The position numbers and the translations under genes are program-made. Shown here one piece after another: positions 18,361 to 25,932 of a stretch of 64,000 bases of DNA (position 1 is its first letter; each line of letters opens with the position of its first letter). Source of the stretch: Paenibacillus pabuli (GTDB lineage: Bacteria > Bacillota > Bacilli > Paenibacillales > Paenibacillaceae). The DNA lies in NCBI RefSeq assembly GCF_039831995.1, contig NZ_JBDOIO010000003.1, positions 1,798,001 through 1,862,000 of the forward strand. Direction: 5' to 3'. The notes beneath the pieces were generated by a model that searched no databases, was not told where the DNA came from, and saw nothing but the letters and a program-made list of their open reading frames with translations.

Positions 18361-18374
18361 TGAAAGCGGTTGCT
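18361..18374. promoter_or_regulatory. cre-like site in the leader of the binding-protein gene
   Basis: TGAAAGCGGTTGCT matches the CcpA consensus TGWAARCGYTWNCW at 13 of 14 positions. It lies about 50 bases before the TTG start, a place where CcpA could act as a roadblock. Confidence 0.6.
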
Positions 18375-18468
18375 TTCGATGTATTCATCTTATCATTCCC
18401 AAATCGGCATTCGTTAGTAATAATTTTGTACGGATTTGTCATCTTATTGCCACAATGAAAACCTTTAC

Positions 18469-18482
18469 AGAAACCGTTTGCA
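18469..18482. promoter_or_regulatory. second cre-like site upstream of the binding-protein gene
   Basis: AGAAACCGTTTGCA (minus strand TGCAAACGGTTTCT) matches the cre consensus at 12 of 14 positions. It lies 95 bases upstream of the first site, in the probable promoter region. Confidence 0.45.
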
Positions 18483-18575
18483 TTAAATTTGGCTTTTTGT
18501 AATTCCTTTTGATTTTGGAGTTTATTGAGCCAAAAATATTACCAATGAAGCAAAACACCGCTTTCTTTTCCAAAC

Positions 18576-18620
18576 AAAAAAGTCCTTCTTGTGGAGAAAA
18601 CTCCACTGAAAGACTTTTTG
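18576..18620 (-). terminator. terminator after the sensor kinase gene
   Basis: AAAAAGTC pairs with GACTTTTT and an inner GTGGAG pairs with CTCCAC around AAAA. The minus strand ends in a T run. It separates the two-component operon from the transporter operon. Confidence 0.88.
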
Positions 18621-18670
18621 TTAGTTTAGGATGTGAGATTCATTTTTTTGCATCTGTTACCGTGGTTTCT

Positions 18671-20443
18671 TCAGCCTGTAATCAGCGGAAGTGTAACGGT
18701 CACTCTTGTGCCCTCTCCTGGCGTACTCATAATCGTCACACCATAGGGGGCGCCATATAACAGTTCGATCCGGTCATGCACATTACGAATACCGATACCG
18801 CTAAACAGCTGCCGATTATTTTTCGGATTAGGCAAAGATTCACCCATGGCAAACCCTTCAATGCCATCTCCGTTATCCATGATCTCGCATATGAGCGTTT
18901 CTCCTGCCCGTGAAACGAGAACATGAATGGTGCCGGTCTCTTTTCGGTTAAAGGCGTGGAAAAAGGCATTTTCAATAAACGGCTGGATGACAAGTTTGGG
19001 TACATGGTAGTGATTACAATCAGGTGCTACATAGAAGGCCGCTTTGATCCGCCCCCCGTAACGGACATGATTAATGAAGACATAGTTCTTCAGATTCTCC
19101 ACTTCCTGCTCTACCATGACCGTTTCACTTACGTCGCTGATCGTATTTTGCAGTAAGGCAATCAATGCGTTAATGGTCTCTGCTGCCCGGTCCTTATTCC
19201 CCTGCTGTACCAGTACTTTCACCGAAGCCAGTGTGTTATAGAGAAAATGAGGATTGATCTGGCTTTGCAATGCAGCAAGTTCTGCATTCCGCTGTTCCCG
19301 CTGCGTTAACACAAGCTGATCGACATAATCATGAAGCTCATCCAGCATGTAATTATACGCATGACCAATCTGCCTGCTTTCGTAGCTTCCACTAACCGGA
19401 ATGTAATTATCGAGATCGCTTTTCGTAATATTGGACATCTGCTTCACGAGCCTGCGCAGTGACTTTGTAATCTGGTTGGTAATTAGAAACACCAGTACAA
19501 GTGCACCAGCTACAATGGCTGCACAAATCAGGGCGATGGTTTTCAAATCAAGCAATTGCCCCGCAGCCTGATCCTTGTCAACGACATTAATAATATAGAA
19601 ACGGTAAAACGGCAGATATTCGGACAGGACTACGCTGTCCTGCTCCATTACCTTGGCGTTTATCCCATTATTATCGCTTTTCGTGGCCATCTGTCTGGCA
19701 TAGGAAAGAAGATCCAGCTGCTTCGTACCAATCCATTCCTCCCGGTTGGAGGACACGATTTCCCCATTTTCATTAAGGATGACCACATCGTTGCCTCTGC
19801 TTGTGAAACTGCTGTAGAACTGTCGGAACACACTCTCTCTCATGGTTACGTAGAGCGTTCCGTAGATCCGGCTCTGAGTCCGATCCGCCAGTGCCTTGGT
19901 CGCCGAAATCATCTGCTGTGTGCCTACATCGGTATCTGTTCGGTAATCATCAAAGATCAGTCGATTGGGCGTTTTCACAGCTTCTATTGTTATCGGCAGT
20001 TCTTTTAGCTCCTCTACCGACATCTTCAGATGGGATCGATCTGTTGAATAGGTTCGTCCGTTAATCCCGCTGATCGTAATGCCGACCTCATAGGATTCCA
20101 TAATGGACTGGATGCGATCCATTGATTCTCTCATGTTGTAGTAGGATTTTGCCATCGTGAGAGAGTCTCCCTCTCCTTCAGACAGATATCCACGAATGGA
20201 CCCGCTTTGGCTTACGTTGTTGGAGACTGCCGCAATCGCATCATTAAAGGATTCGAAGGTGGTCTTAATCTGACTGAGCACCTTGGAGTTCGTAATGCTA
20301 AATGTCTCAGTAAACAGCTTCGTCGACATATGAACGGTAGTCCACAAAATAAGTACGGAAACGAGAATGATACTAACCACCATGACGAGAAACAGCTTGG
20401 GAAACAATCCGAGCCGTGATAATCCGTTCATCCATTTCTTCAT
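18671..20443 (-). CDS. sensor histidine kinase, YesM/LytS type
   Basis: Membrane sensor kinase of the class that controls polysaccharide use in Paenibacillus and Bacillus. The 590-residue protein has a membrane segment at about 15-35, a large extracellular domain, a second segment at about 290-312, a HAMP linker, and a His_kinase domain with phosphorylated His399 in INPHFLYNTL. The ATPase has NAFFHAF, DNGDGI and GIGIRNVHDRIELLYG. It follows the response regulator gene by 18 bases in the same transcript. The signal is probably a sugar or the sugar-loaded binding protein; that is inferred from the neighbouring importer. Confidence 0.93.
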   Translation of the reverse strand: MKKWMNGLSRLGLFPKLFLVMVVSIILVSVLILWTTVHMSTKLFTETFSITNSKVLSQIKTTFESFNDAIAAVSNNVSQSGSIRGYLSEGEGDSLTMAKSYYNMRESMDRIQSIMESYEVGITISGINGRTYSTDRSHLKMSVEELKELPITIEAVKTPNRLIFDDYRTDTDVGTQQMISATKALADRTQSRIYGTLYVTMRESVFRQFYSSFTSRGNDVVILNENGEIVSSNREEWIGTKQLDLLSYARQMATKSDNNGINAKVMEQDSVVLSEYLPFYRFYIINVVDKDQAAGQLLDLKTIALICAAIVAGALVLVFLITNQITKSLRRLVKQMSNITKSDLDNYIPVSGSYESRQIGHAYNYMLDELHDYVDQLVLTQREQRNAELAALQSQINPHFLYNTLASVKVLVQQGNKDRAAETINALIALLQNTISDVSETVMVEQEVENLKNYVFINHVRYGGRIKAAFYVAPDCNHYHVPKLVIQPFIENAFFHAFNRKETGTIHVLVSRAGETLICEIMDNGDGIEGFAMGESLPNPKNNRQLFSGIGIRNVHDRIELLYGAPYGVTIMSTPGEGTRVTVTLPLITG

Positions 20444-20461
20444 GATCTTTTCCTTCTGACT

Positions 20462-21991
20462 TTATGCCCAAAATTTCCGACGATATCGGCTTGGTGACAG
20501 TCCGGTAAATTTTTTGAACACTTTGCAGAAATAGCTGTGATCCGAATAACCTACCATGCTGCTGATTTCGGAAATGGTAACATCATCTGATCGCAAGAGT
20601 TCTTCTGCCTTCTCAATGCGAATTTTGTTCAGATATTCGTTGAATCCTTCTTTTTTGTGTGATGAGAAATAACTGGATAAATACGACGGATTAAAATGAA
20701 AATGCTTCGCAACTTCAGCGAGACCGAGTGGCTGGTCAAAATGCTCATGCATATATTCAAGCAGCATTTTCATATTCGGGTCACTGCGTTTCCCTCCATC
20801 TCCAGCCGTACATTCCTGAACCTCAAGCATGAACTGGTCCAGCACTTGCATGGCCTCATTCAGGCTCGAAGCTCCGTCCACGTTTTTGAAATAAGTATAC
20901 TTGCTCTCTTCCAGTGCCGAAGATTGTACGTCCATATCCGCGAGGGTAATCGTTACATTGAAGATCAGATTGCCCAGGAAGGATTTAATTTCGAACACAT
21001 CTGCAATATAATCACGTCCCAGGGTAAGCGCATGCTCTTTCAGATACTCCCTAGCGGACTCGGTGCGATTCCGTTTCACGTGCTGCAAAAACATATTGAC
21101 ATTAAACTGGTAACCTGCCGTATGCAGTGGTGGAAGCTCACTGTAGACAAGAATAGAACGATCTCCATAATAAAAGCGATATTCCATGAGTTTAATGAGA
21201 TGATTACGGTACACATCACCCATCTGATCGAATGATGTAAAGCTGTCACTTAGAACCCAGCTGGGTCCTTTCATGCCTGCTTCATTTTTAAGTGCAAGCT
21301 GCTTGATCTGCCCAACCATCCAGTCATCCTTGGCAGGGTCTACATTCAGAAGGAATATCGGCATTTCACTCTCTACGGGTACCATGGCACATTCCACGCC
21401 CGCAAGGTAACTCAGCAGCTTATTTTCCGTATCCTTCTGGCTCGAGTTCGATTGCTTCCCGCACACGAGGAGGCGAAAACAGTCATGTGGAAACGTGTCC
21501 CTGACCATAGCCATATCTTTTTCGTCTTCCAATGCAAAACCGGATATCATCTTTTCCATCAACTGTCCCAGCTTCCACCCTTCGTTTGAGGGCTCATACT
21601 GCAATTCAGGAATTTTGCCGGCCGTTCGCTGAAGTACCTGCAGCAGCTCGTCGGTGTCCAGCTTCGGTTTCAAAATGTAATCCGCTGCTCCGTGCTGAAG
21701 CGTCGAACGTACATACTCGAATTCACTGAAACTGCTGAGCACAATGACTTCTATCTGTGGCTGACTGGCTTTTAGCGTACGCACAAATGCTTCACCGTCC
21801 ATGATTGGCATCACAATGTCGGTAATAACGATGTCAGGCTTCAGCAAACGTACCTGTTCCAGGCCTTCTTCTCCATTGGACGCTTCTCCGACAATCTGGA
21901 ATCCTTCCGATTCCCAATTCATATGATGCTTGATCCCCTGGCGTACCAGAAACTCATCGTCAACAATCAGCACCTTACACAACCGGTTCAT
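20462..21991 (-). CDS. response regulator with AraC-type DNA-binding domain, YesN type
   Basis: Partner of the YesM-type kinase. The 509-residue protein has a receiver domain (1-125) with acidic pair DDE at the start and phospho-acceptor Asp58 in VITDIVMPIMDG, a long middle region, and two C-terminal AraC helix-turn-helix motifs (LGLAEVAKHFHFNPSYLSSY and TISEISSMVGYSDHSYFCKVF). It likely activates the importer and lacZ genes downstream. A cre-like site lies about 80 bases before its start. Confidence 0.94.
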   Translation of the reverse strand: MNRLCKVLIVDDEFLVRQGIKHHMNWESEGFQIVGEASNGEEGLEQVRLLKPDIVITDIVMPIMDGEAFVRTLKASQPQIEVIVLSSFSEFEYVRSTLQHGAADYILKPKLDTDELLQVLQRTAGKIPELQYEPSNEGWKLGQLMEKMISGFALEDEKDMAMVRDTFPHDCFRLLVCGKQSNSSQKDTENKLLSYLAGVECAMVPVESEMPIFLLNVDPAKDDWMVGQIKQLALKNEAGMKGPSWVLSDSFTSFDQMGDVYRNHLIKLMEYRFYYGDRSILVYSELPPLHTAGYQFNVNMFLQHVKRNRTESAREYLKEHALTLGRDYIADVFEIKSFLGNLIFNVTITLADMDVQSSALEESKYTYFKNVDGASSLNEAMQVLDQFMLEVQECTAGDGGKRSDPNMKMLLEYMHEHFDQPLGLAEVAKHFHFNPSYLSSYFSSHKKEGFNEYLNKIRIEKAEELLRSDDVTISEISSMVGYSDHSYFCKVFKKFTGLSPSRYRRKFWA

Positions 21992-22072
21992 GATCGCGAC
22001 CCCCTTGTCTAATCTTTCCTCTATGTCTGTACAGGTTATACCTTTTTTATATCGGATATAACGGGACCCCAG

Positions 22073-22086
22073 TGTTAGCGGTTACA
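22073..22086. promoter_or_regulatory. cre-like site upstream of the two-component operon
   Basis: On the minus strand TGTAACCGCTAACA matches the CcpA consensus at 13 of 14 positions and is nearly palindromic. Placed between the response-regulator start and its promoter region, it would put the whole system under catabolite repression. Confidence 0.6.
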
Positions 22087-22204
22087 ACAATTTTAAAGTT
22101 TGGTTCTCTCTTTATATCCCAAAATCATTGTTAAATCAATGGAAATAGAAAGTCATACGTATATTGAAGCACAATCCACTCATTCATTTTACACTATTAT
22201 TCGA

Positions 22205-22258
22205 CAAAAAAAGAAGCCACGGTTCACCTAAAAACAATCGGCGTTCCAAGACTTCTTA
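22205..22258 (-). terminator. probable terminator after the SMP-30 gene
   Basis: AAGAAG and CTTCTT form the base of a long irregular hairpin on the minus strand, followed by seven T. It lies about 85 bases after the stop codon. The rest of 21992-22342 holds the cre-like site and AT-rich sequence with no gene. Confidence 0.55.
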
Positions 22259-22342
22259 TCATATCTTACGATCCACTTAAAGTTCAATCATTACTTGAAC
22301 ATTCCAAGCCACTTTGCAGTACGCTACAGTCTCCGCTGTGAT

Positions 22343-23233
22343 TTACTTTACCTGAGTCACCCTGCCATATGCATGGGTCTTCTGCCCTTTAACACCGGGC
22401 CTAATCACAAAGACAGAACCGGCACTTGGCGTCTCCACCAAACGTTCCTCACGGATACCTGTTCGTGCGGTAGTAATATAAAGATCCTCCAAGTCAGGCC
22501 CGCCGAAACAACAGGAGGTTACCTGGTCTGCAGGCACTTCAATCTGCTGCAGCAATTCACCGTTCTGCGGGTTCCAACGTGTCACTCTTCCGCCGCCCCA
22601 GTGAGCAACCCACAACATTCCCTCGCTGTCCACCGTCATGCCGTCCGGAAAACCAAAATCCTCCGGCACCGAAATAACGCTTGTCCGGTTTGTGATTTCA
22701 CCTGCTGAAAGGTCAAAATCAAATCGGTCAATGGAACGTGTAGGCGTATCGATATAGTACATGATTTGTTCATCCGGGCTCCAGCCTAACCCATTGGAGG
22801 TAGATATATCTTGAACCATGGTTCGAACCGGTTTGCCTTCCTCCAGACAATACAGTGAGCCTGCTTTACTTTCGTTATTCATACTCATTGTACCCGCCCA
22901 CAACCGACCATAAGAGTCACATTTCCCATCGTTGAAGCGATTGGTGGTTTTGTCGCTTTCGGGATCTTCGATTGCCTTCAATTCTCCCGTGCTCAGATGA
23001 TAGGTATGGAACCCGCTGCGGAGTGCAACAACGACTTCATCGCCGCGATAAGGAACGACTGCACCCACATGTTCACCTACATCGTAGGCCTGATCTTGCC
23101 CCGTTACAGGATCATAGACATGTACCTTGTAGTTTTCGATATCTACCCATAACAAACGATTGTGTTCCGCATCCCAGCTGGGACCTTCCCCCAGCAGTGC
23201 CGGAGTATGTACTGCAATGTTGAGCTTGCTCAA
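22343..23233 (-). CDS. SMP-30/gluconolactonase/LRE family protein
   Basis: A six-bladed beta-propeller lactonase of the type that opens aldonolactones in oxidative sugar pathways. The 296-residue protein has LGEGPSWD at the N-terminus (the metal-binding Glu), NRFNDGKCDSYGRLWAGTM and LGWSPDEQIMYYIDTPTRSID, with DFGFPDGMTVDSEGMLWVA near the end. These supply the expected Glu, Asn and Asp ligands. TTG at 23233 is chosen because AAGGA lies nine bases upstream and the protein then starts MSKLNIAVHTPALLGEGPSWD. Third gene of the esterase-SGNH-SMP30 unit; substrate unknown. Confidence 0.9.
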   Translation of the reverse strand: MSKLNIAVHTPALLGEGPSWDAEHNRLLWVDIENYKVHVYDPVTGQDQAYDVGEHVGAVVPYRGDEVVVALRSGFHTYHLSTGELKAIEDPESDKTTNRFNDGKCDSYGRLWAGTMSMNNESKAGSLYCLEEGKPVRTMVQDISTSNGLGWSPDEQIMYYIDTPTRSIDRFDFDLSAGEITNRTSVISVPEDFGFPDGMTVDSEGMLWVAHWGGGRVTRWNPQNGELLQQIEVPADQVTSCCFGGPDLEDLYITTARTGIREERLVETPSAGSVFVIRPGVKGQKTHAYGRVTQVK

Positions 23234-23247
23234 GCGATCACATCCTT

Positions 23248-23910
23248 TTATGATTTGACGCTGCCTGACCATTCAAAACCGATGGCATCCAGAAATGCTT
23301 TGGACAAAATCATATGGCCTGTTGCATCTGGATGAACACGGTCATGAGTCAGGACAGACGTATAGAAATGATCCCAGAACGGGACAAAGGCTGCCTGCGT
23401 ATCCACGAAAATGGCATCAAACTCATTCGCTACCCTACGCACGACTTCTCCATAGATATCCATCGTTGCCCGCATGGGATCTTCGGGATTGGCTTCGAGG
23501 TAAAATGGAGTCATCAGAACGAGTCCTTTCAACTGGGGACGAACGGATGCCACGAGTTCCCTCAGAGTGGATTCGTACTCTTCCAAAAACACATGGGATT
23601 CCGTCGACAATGGATGGTCGAACTGCCGCCACACATCATTGATGCCAATCATCATCGTTAACCAATCCGGCTTCAGATCAATCACGTCCCGATCCCAGCG
23701 CTGTTTCAAATCACGAATCGTATTCCCGCTAGTACCCACGTTCTGAATGCGCAGCATCAATTCCGGATAAATGGCACGCAAAAGTGCATACACCTGTGCA
23801 ACGTAACCGTGTCCAAGTCCGGAGCTTCCTTCACCCACTGGATGCACCCGACCGCAATCTGTGATGGAATCGCCGATAAAAAGTAGCTTGTCATTCTTTT
23901 GCAATTTCAT
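23248..23910 (-). CDS. SGNH/GDSL hydrolase, probable carbohydrate esterase
   Basis: The 220-residue protein has all SGNH blocks: nucleophile Ser in FIGDSITDCGR, Gly in NVGTSGNTIRDL, Asn in MMIGINDVW, and the Asp-His pair in HDRVHPDATGH. No signal peptide, so it works inside the cell. GAAGGAG precedes the ATG. Between an acetylxylan-esterase-like hydrolase and a lactonase, it probably removes acetyl groups from imported sugars; this is inference. Confidence 0.88.
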   Translation of the reverse strand: MKLQKNDKLLFIGDSITDCGRVHPVGEGSSGLGHGYVAQVYALLRAIYPELMLRIQNVGTSGNTIRDLKQRWDRDVIDLKPDWLTMMIGINDVWRQFDHPLSTESHVFLEEYESTLRELVASVRPQLKGLVLMTPFYLEANPEDPMRATMDIYGEVVRRVANEFDAIFVDTQAAFVPFWDHFYTSVLTHDRVHPDATGHMILSKAFLDAIGFEWSGSVKS

Positions 23911-23959
23911 AGTCGTATCTCCTTCGCCCTATAGCGCATTTGAAATGAGGGGTAAACGG

Positions 23960-24751
23960 TTACCATCCTTGGTTTTTGAGCCAAGTCAGACACAGATCCG
24001 ACCACGCCCGGACGGCATGATCATCTTCAGCAAGTCCCAGACCATGTGATCCTTTTTCGAATACATGCAGATCATAAGGAATACCGTGGGCGCCCAGTGC
24101 AAGCGCGTAACGCAAGCTATTTTCGACAGGTACCGCCTGATCATCACTCGTATGCCAGATAAATGCTTCAGGCGCATCGGCCTTAACCTGCTGCTCTGCA
24201 CTGAAAGCTCTGATCTGTTCGGGAGAAGCATCAGCACCTAGCAAGTTTTCGCGTGACCCTGCATGTCCATAGGATTCCATCGTAATGACCGGATAGCAGA
24301 GAATAACCCGATCCGGGCGTGAGCTCTCACGTTCAATCGGATCTTCATGATCTGGTTGCCCTTTATCATACAAGGTGCCGAGTGTTGCTGTAAGATGCCC
24401 GCCTGCCGAGAAGCCGAGCACAGCAATTTTGGAAGGATTGATGCCAAATTCCTGGGCATGAGCACGCACATAGCGGATGGCACGCTGACCATCAGATAAT
24501 GGAGCTGGATGCTGATGGGGTGCTACCCGGTATTTCAGTACAAATGCACTAATACCTGCACGGTTGAGCAATTCGGCAATTGGAGCTCCTTCGTGATCTG
24601 CGAGAAACCCGTAACCACCGCCGGGACACACAATGACAGCGCTCTCGGAACCAGGTTGAATAAAAGGTATGAGATGTGGCATGTCTGCCTCATGACCTTT
24701 GGCCGCATGAGGTGCTGCATGATCCCATAATGGAATGGTTGTTGTTGTCAA
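23960..24751 (-). CDS. alpha/beta hydrolase, acetyl-esterase type
   Basis: The 263-residue protein has the oxyanion motif CPGGGYGFLADHEG, the nucleophile elbow GFSAGGHLTA, an acid in TSDDQAVPVENS and the catalytic His in GSHGLGLAEDD. This pattern fits the intracellular xylan or sugar acetylesterases of the hormone-sensitive-lipase-like group. The start is TTG at 24751 with AGGA about nine bases upstream; no signal peptide. It heads the three-gene unit with the SGNH hydrolase and SMP-30 protein, 194 bases after the AraC gene. Confidence 0.85.
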   Translation of the reverse strand: MTTTTIPLWDHAAPHAAKGHEADMPHLIPFIQPGSESAVIVCPGGGYGFLADHEGAPIAELLNRAGISAFVLKYRVAPHQHPAPLSDGQRAIRYVRAHAQEFGINPSKIAVLGFSAGGHLTATLGTLYDKGQPDHEDPIERESSRPDRVILCYPVITMESYGHAGSRENLLGADASPEQIRAFSAEQQVKADAPEAFIWHTSDDQAVPVENSLRYALALGAHGIPYDLHVFEKGSHGLGLAEDDHAVRAWSDLCLTWLKNQGW

Positions 24752-24945
24752 CTTCTATCATCCTCTCTAAGTAGAACGGATAGGATCATCCGCTTTCGTT
24801 TTCCAATTGAAGGAATCGATATCATCATAACGGCAACTGCCCCCATGCATCAATACCTTCCTGGCATCACTTTTTGTTCAGCTTGTTACATATGTCGGAA
24901 AAGGAGGCCACAAACCGTAATCACGTTGCATTCCTCTCAACTCCG

Positions 24946-25782
24946 CTATAAATATAACGTTCGAAACTGCTCAGGTGTTACACCTTCAATTCGCCGAAAT
25001 GTGGCCACAAAATGGCTCGCATCACGAAAACCGACGCGCGCTGCCGTTTCCTTCACGGTCAATTTGCTGTTCCCTGTCATCCATTCTTTGGATTTGCGAA
25101 TCCGCAGAAGAATGAAATAGCTGTACGCAGTCATGCCGAATGATTGTTTAAACAGGGTATTCAAATGTCTTGGTGTAATCCCTGGAACGGCTGCCATCTG
25201 TTCAAGACCAATATCGGGATCCGCATAATGCTGATCCATGAATGCAATTAGCGGTGCCAGCCGTTCCACGGCATGCGAGATGGATGACCGGCTGCCGGTC
25301 ATGCCGTGTTTTTTGAGCAGGATCAGAAACCGGTACATATCTGCGGAAGCTTCCAGACCGGACAAATCCTGGTCGCTGCTGATGGAACCCAGCACCTCCC
25401 TGCCGTAGTTCTCCAGCGGGCTTCCTGCATCCCATTGATGAAGTGCCGCCTCTCCCAGTCCGAGTGCCTCGGTGATGGCCGGACACTGGGATCCGCCGAA
25501 CGTAATATAGAGCGTCTCCCACTCCCCTAAGGAAGGCACATATTCATGTGGTTCATTCGGAGGCAGCAGAATTCCGGAGCCTTCACCGAGGACCACGGTT
25601 GAACCGGCAAAATGGAATTCCCCTGCACCTTTTACCGTCTGAAGCCAGTGATAACAAGGATAGCCTGCAGGTCTGAGTACGTTCTCCTGGTTGCCGTTAT
25701 AACCAATGCTTTCAATATACAGCGGGAGCGGCTCTTCGCGTGGCGTCATGAAATATCTTCGATGTTTTGGTGAGATTAGCAT
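24946..25782 (-). CDS. AraC family regulator
   Basis: The 278-residue protein has an N-terminal cupin sugar-sensing domain (GEFHFAGSTVVLGEGSGILLPPNEPHEY) and two C-terminal helix-turn-helix motifs (GLEQMAAVPGITPRHLNTLFKQ and TVKETAARVGFRDASHFVATFRR). AGGAG lies seven bases before the ATG. It is divergent from the GH42 gene, with paired direct repeats between them, and upstream of the esterase operon, so it may control either or both. Confidence 0.92.
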   Translation of the reverse strand: MLISPKHRRYFMTPREEPLPLYIESIGYNGNQENVLRPAGYPCYHWLQTVKGAGEFHFAGSTVVLGEGSGILLPPNEPHEYVPSLGEWETLYITFGGSQCPAITEALGLGEAALHQWDAGSPLENYGREVLGSISSDQDLSGLEASADMYRFLILLKKHGMTGSRSSISHAVERLAPLIAFMDQHYADPDIGLEQMAAVPGITPRHLNTLFKQSFGMTAYSYFILLRIRKSKEWMTGNSKLTVKETAARVGFRDASHFVATFRRIEGVTPEQFRTLYL

Positions 25783-25848
25783 GAGGTTCTCCTCTCGGTG
25801 TATAAACGTTCAGACAATGCGCAAACGCTTTTCTCATTTCCATATTCT

Positions 25849-25895
25849 TATATGAATCATTACTTTTCTTATATTTTAAAAGCTATTTGAATCAT
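25849..25895. promoter_or_regulatory. direct repeats, likely AraC-type operator, in front of GH42 gene
   Basis: TATATGAATCAT (25849-25860) and TATTTGAATCAT (25884-25895) are 11 of 12 identical and 35 bases apart, on the same face in the same direction. The second touches the likely -10 of the GH42 promoter. Such direct half-sites are typical for AraC-family activators. Confidence 0.65.
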
Positions 25896-25900
25896 ATAAT
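25895..25900 (+). promoter_or_regulatory. -10 box of GH42 gene promoter
   Basis: A perfect TATAAT with no clear -35 hexamer upstream; the absence fits an activator-dependent promoter using the direct repeats. Confidence 0.55.
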
Positions 25901-25932
25901 ATACAATTATTCTTATACAAGAGGTGAACATA

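Noticed and set aside
17684..18502. 272-residue plus-strand frame opposite the sugar-binding lipoprotein gene
   Set aside because: Antisense to a gene with a clear lipobox and family motifs; no start signals.
25816..25834. cre-like site at AAACGCTTTT between the AraC and GH42 genes
   Set aside because: Only about 10 or 11 of 14 consensus positions match on either strand, weaker than the other sites reported here.
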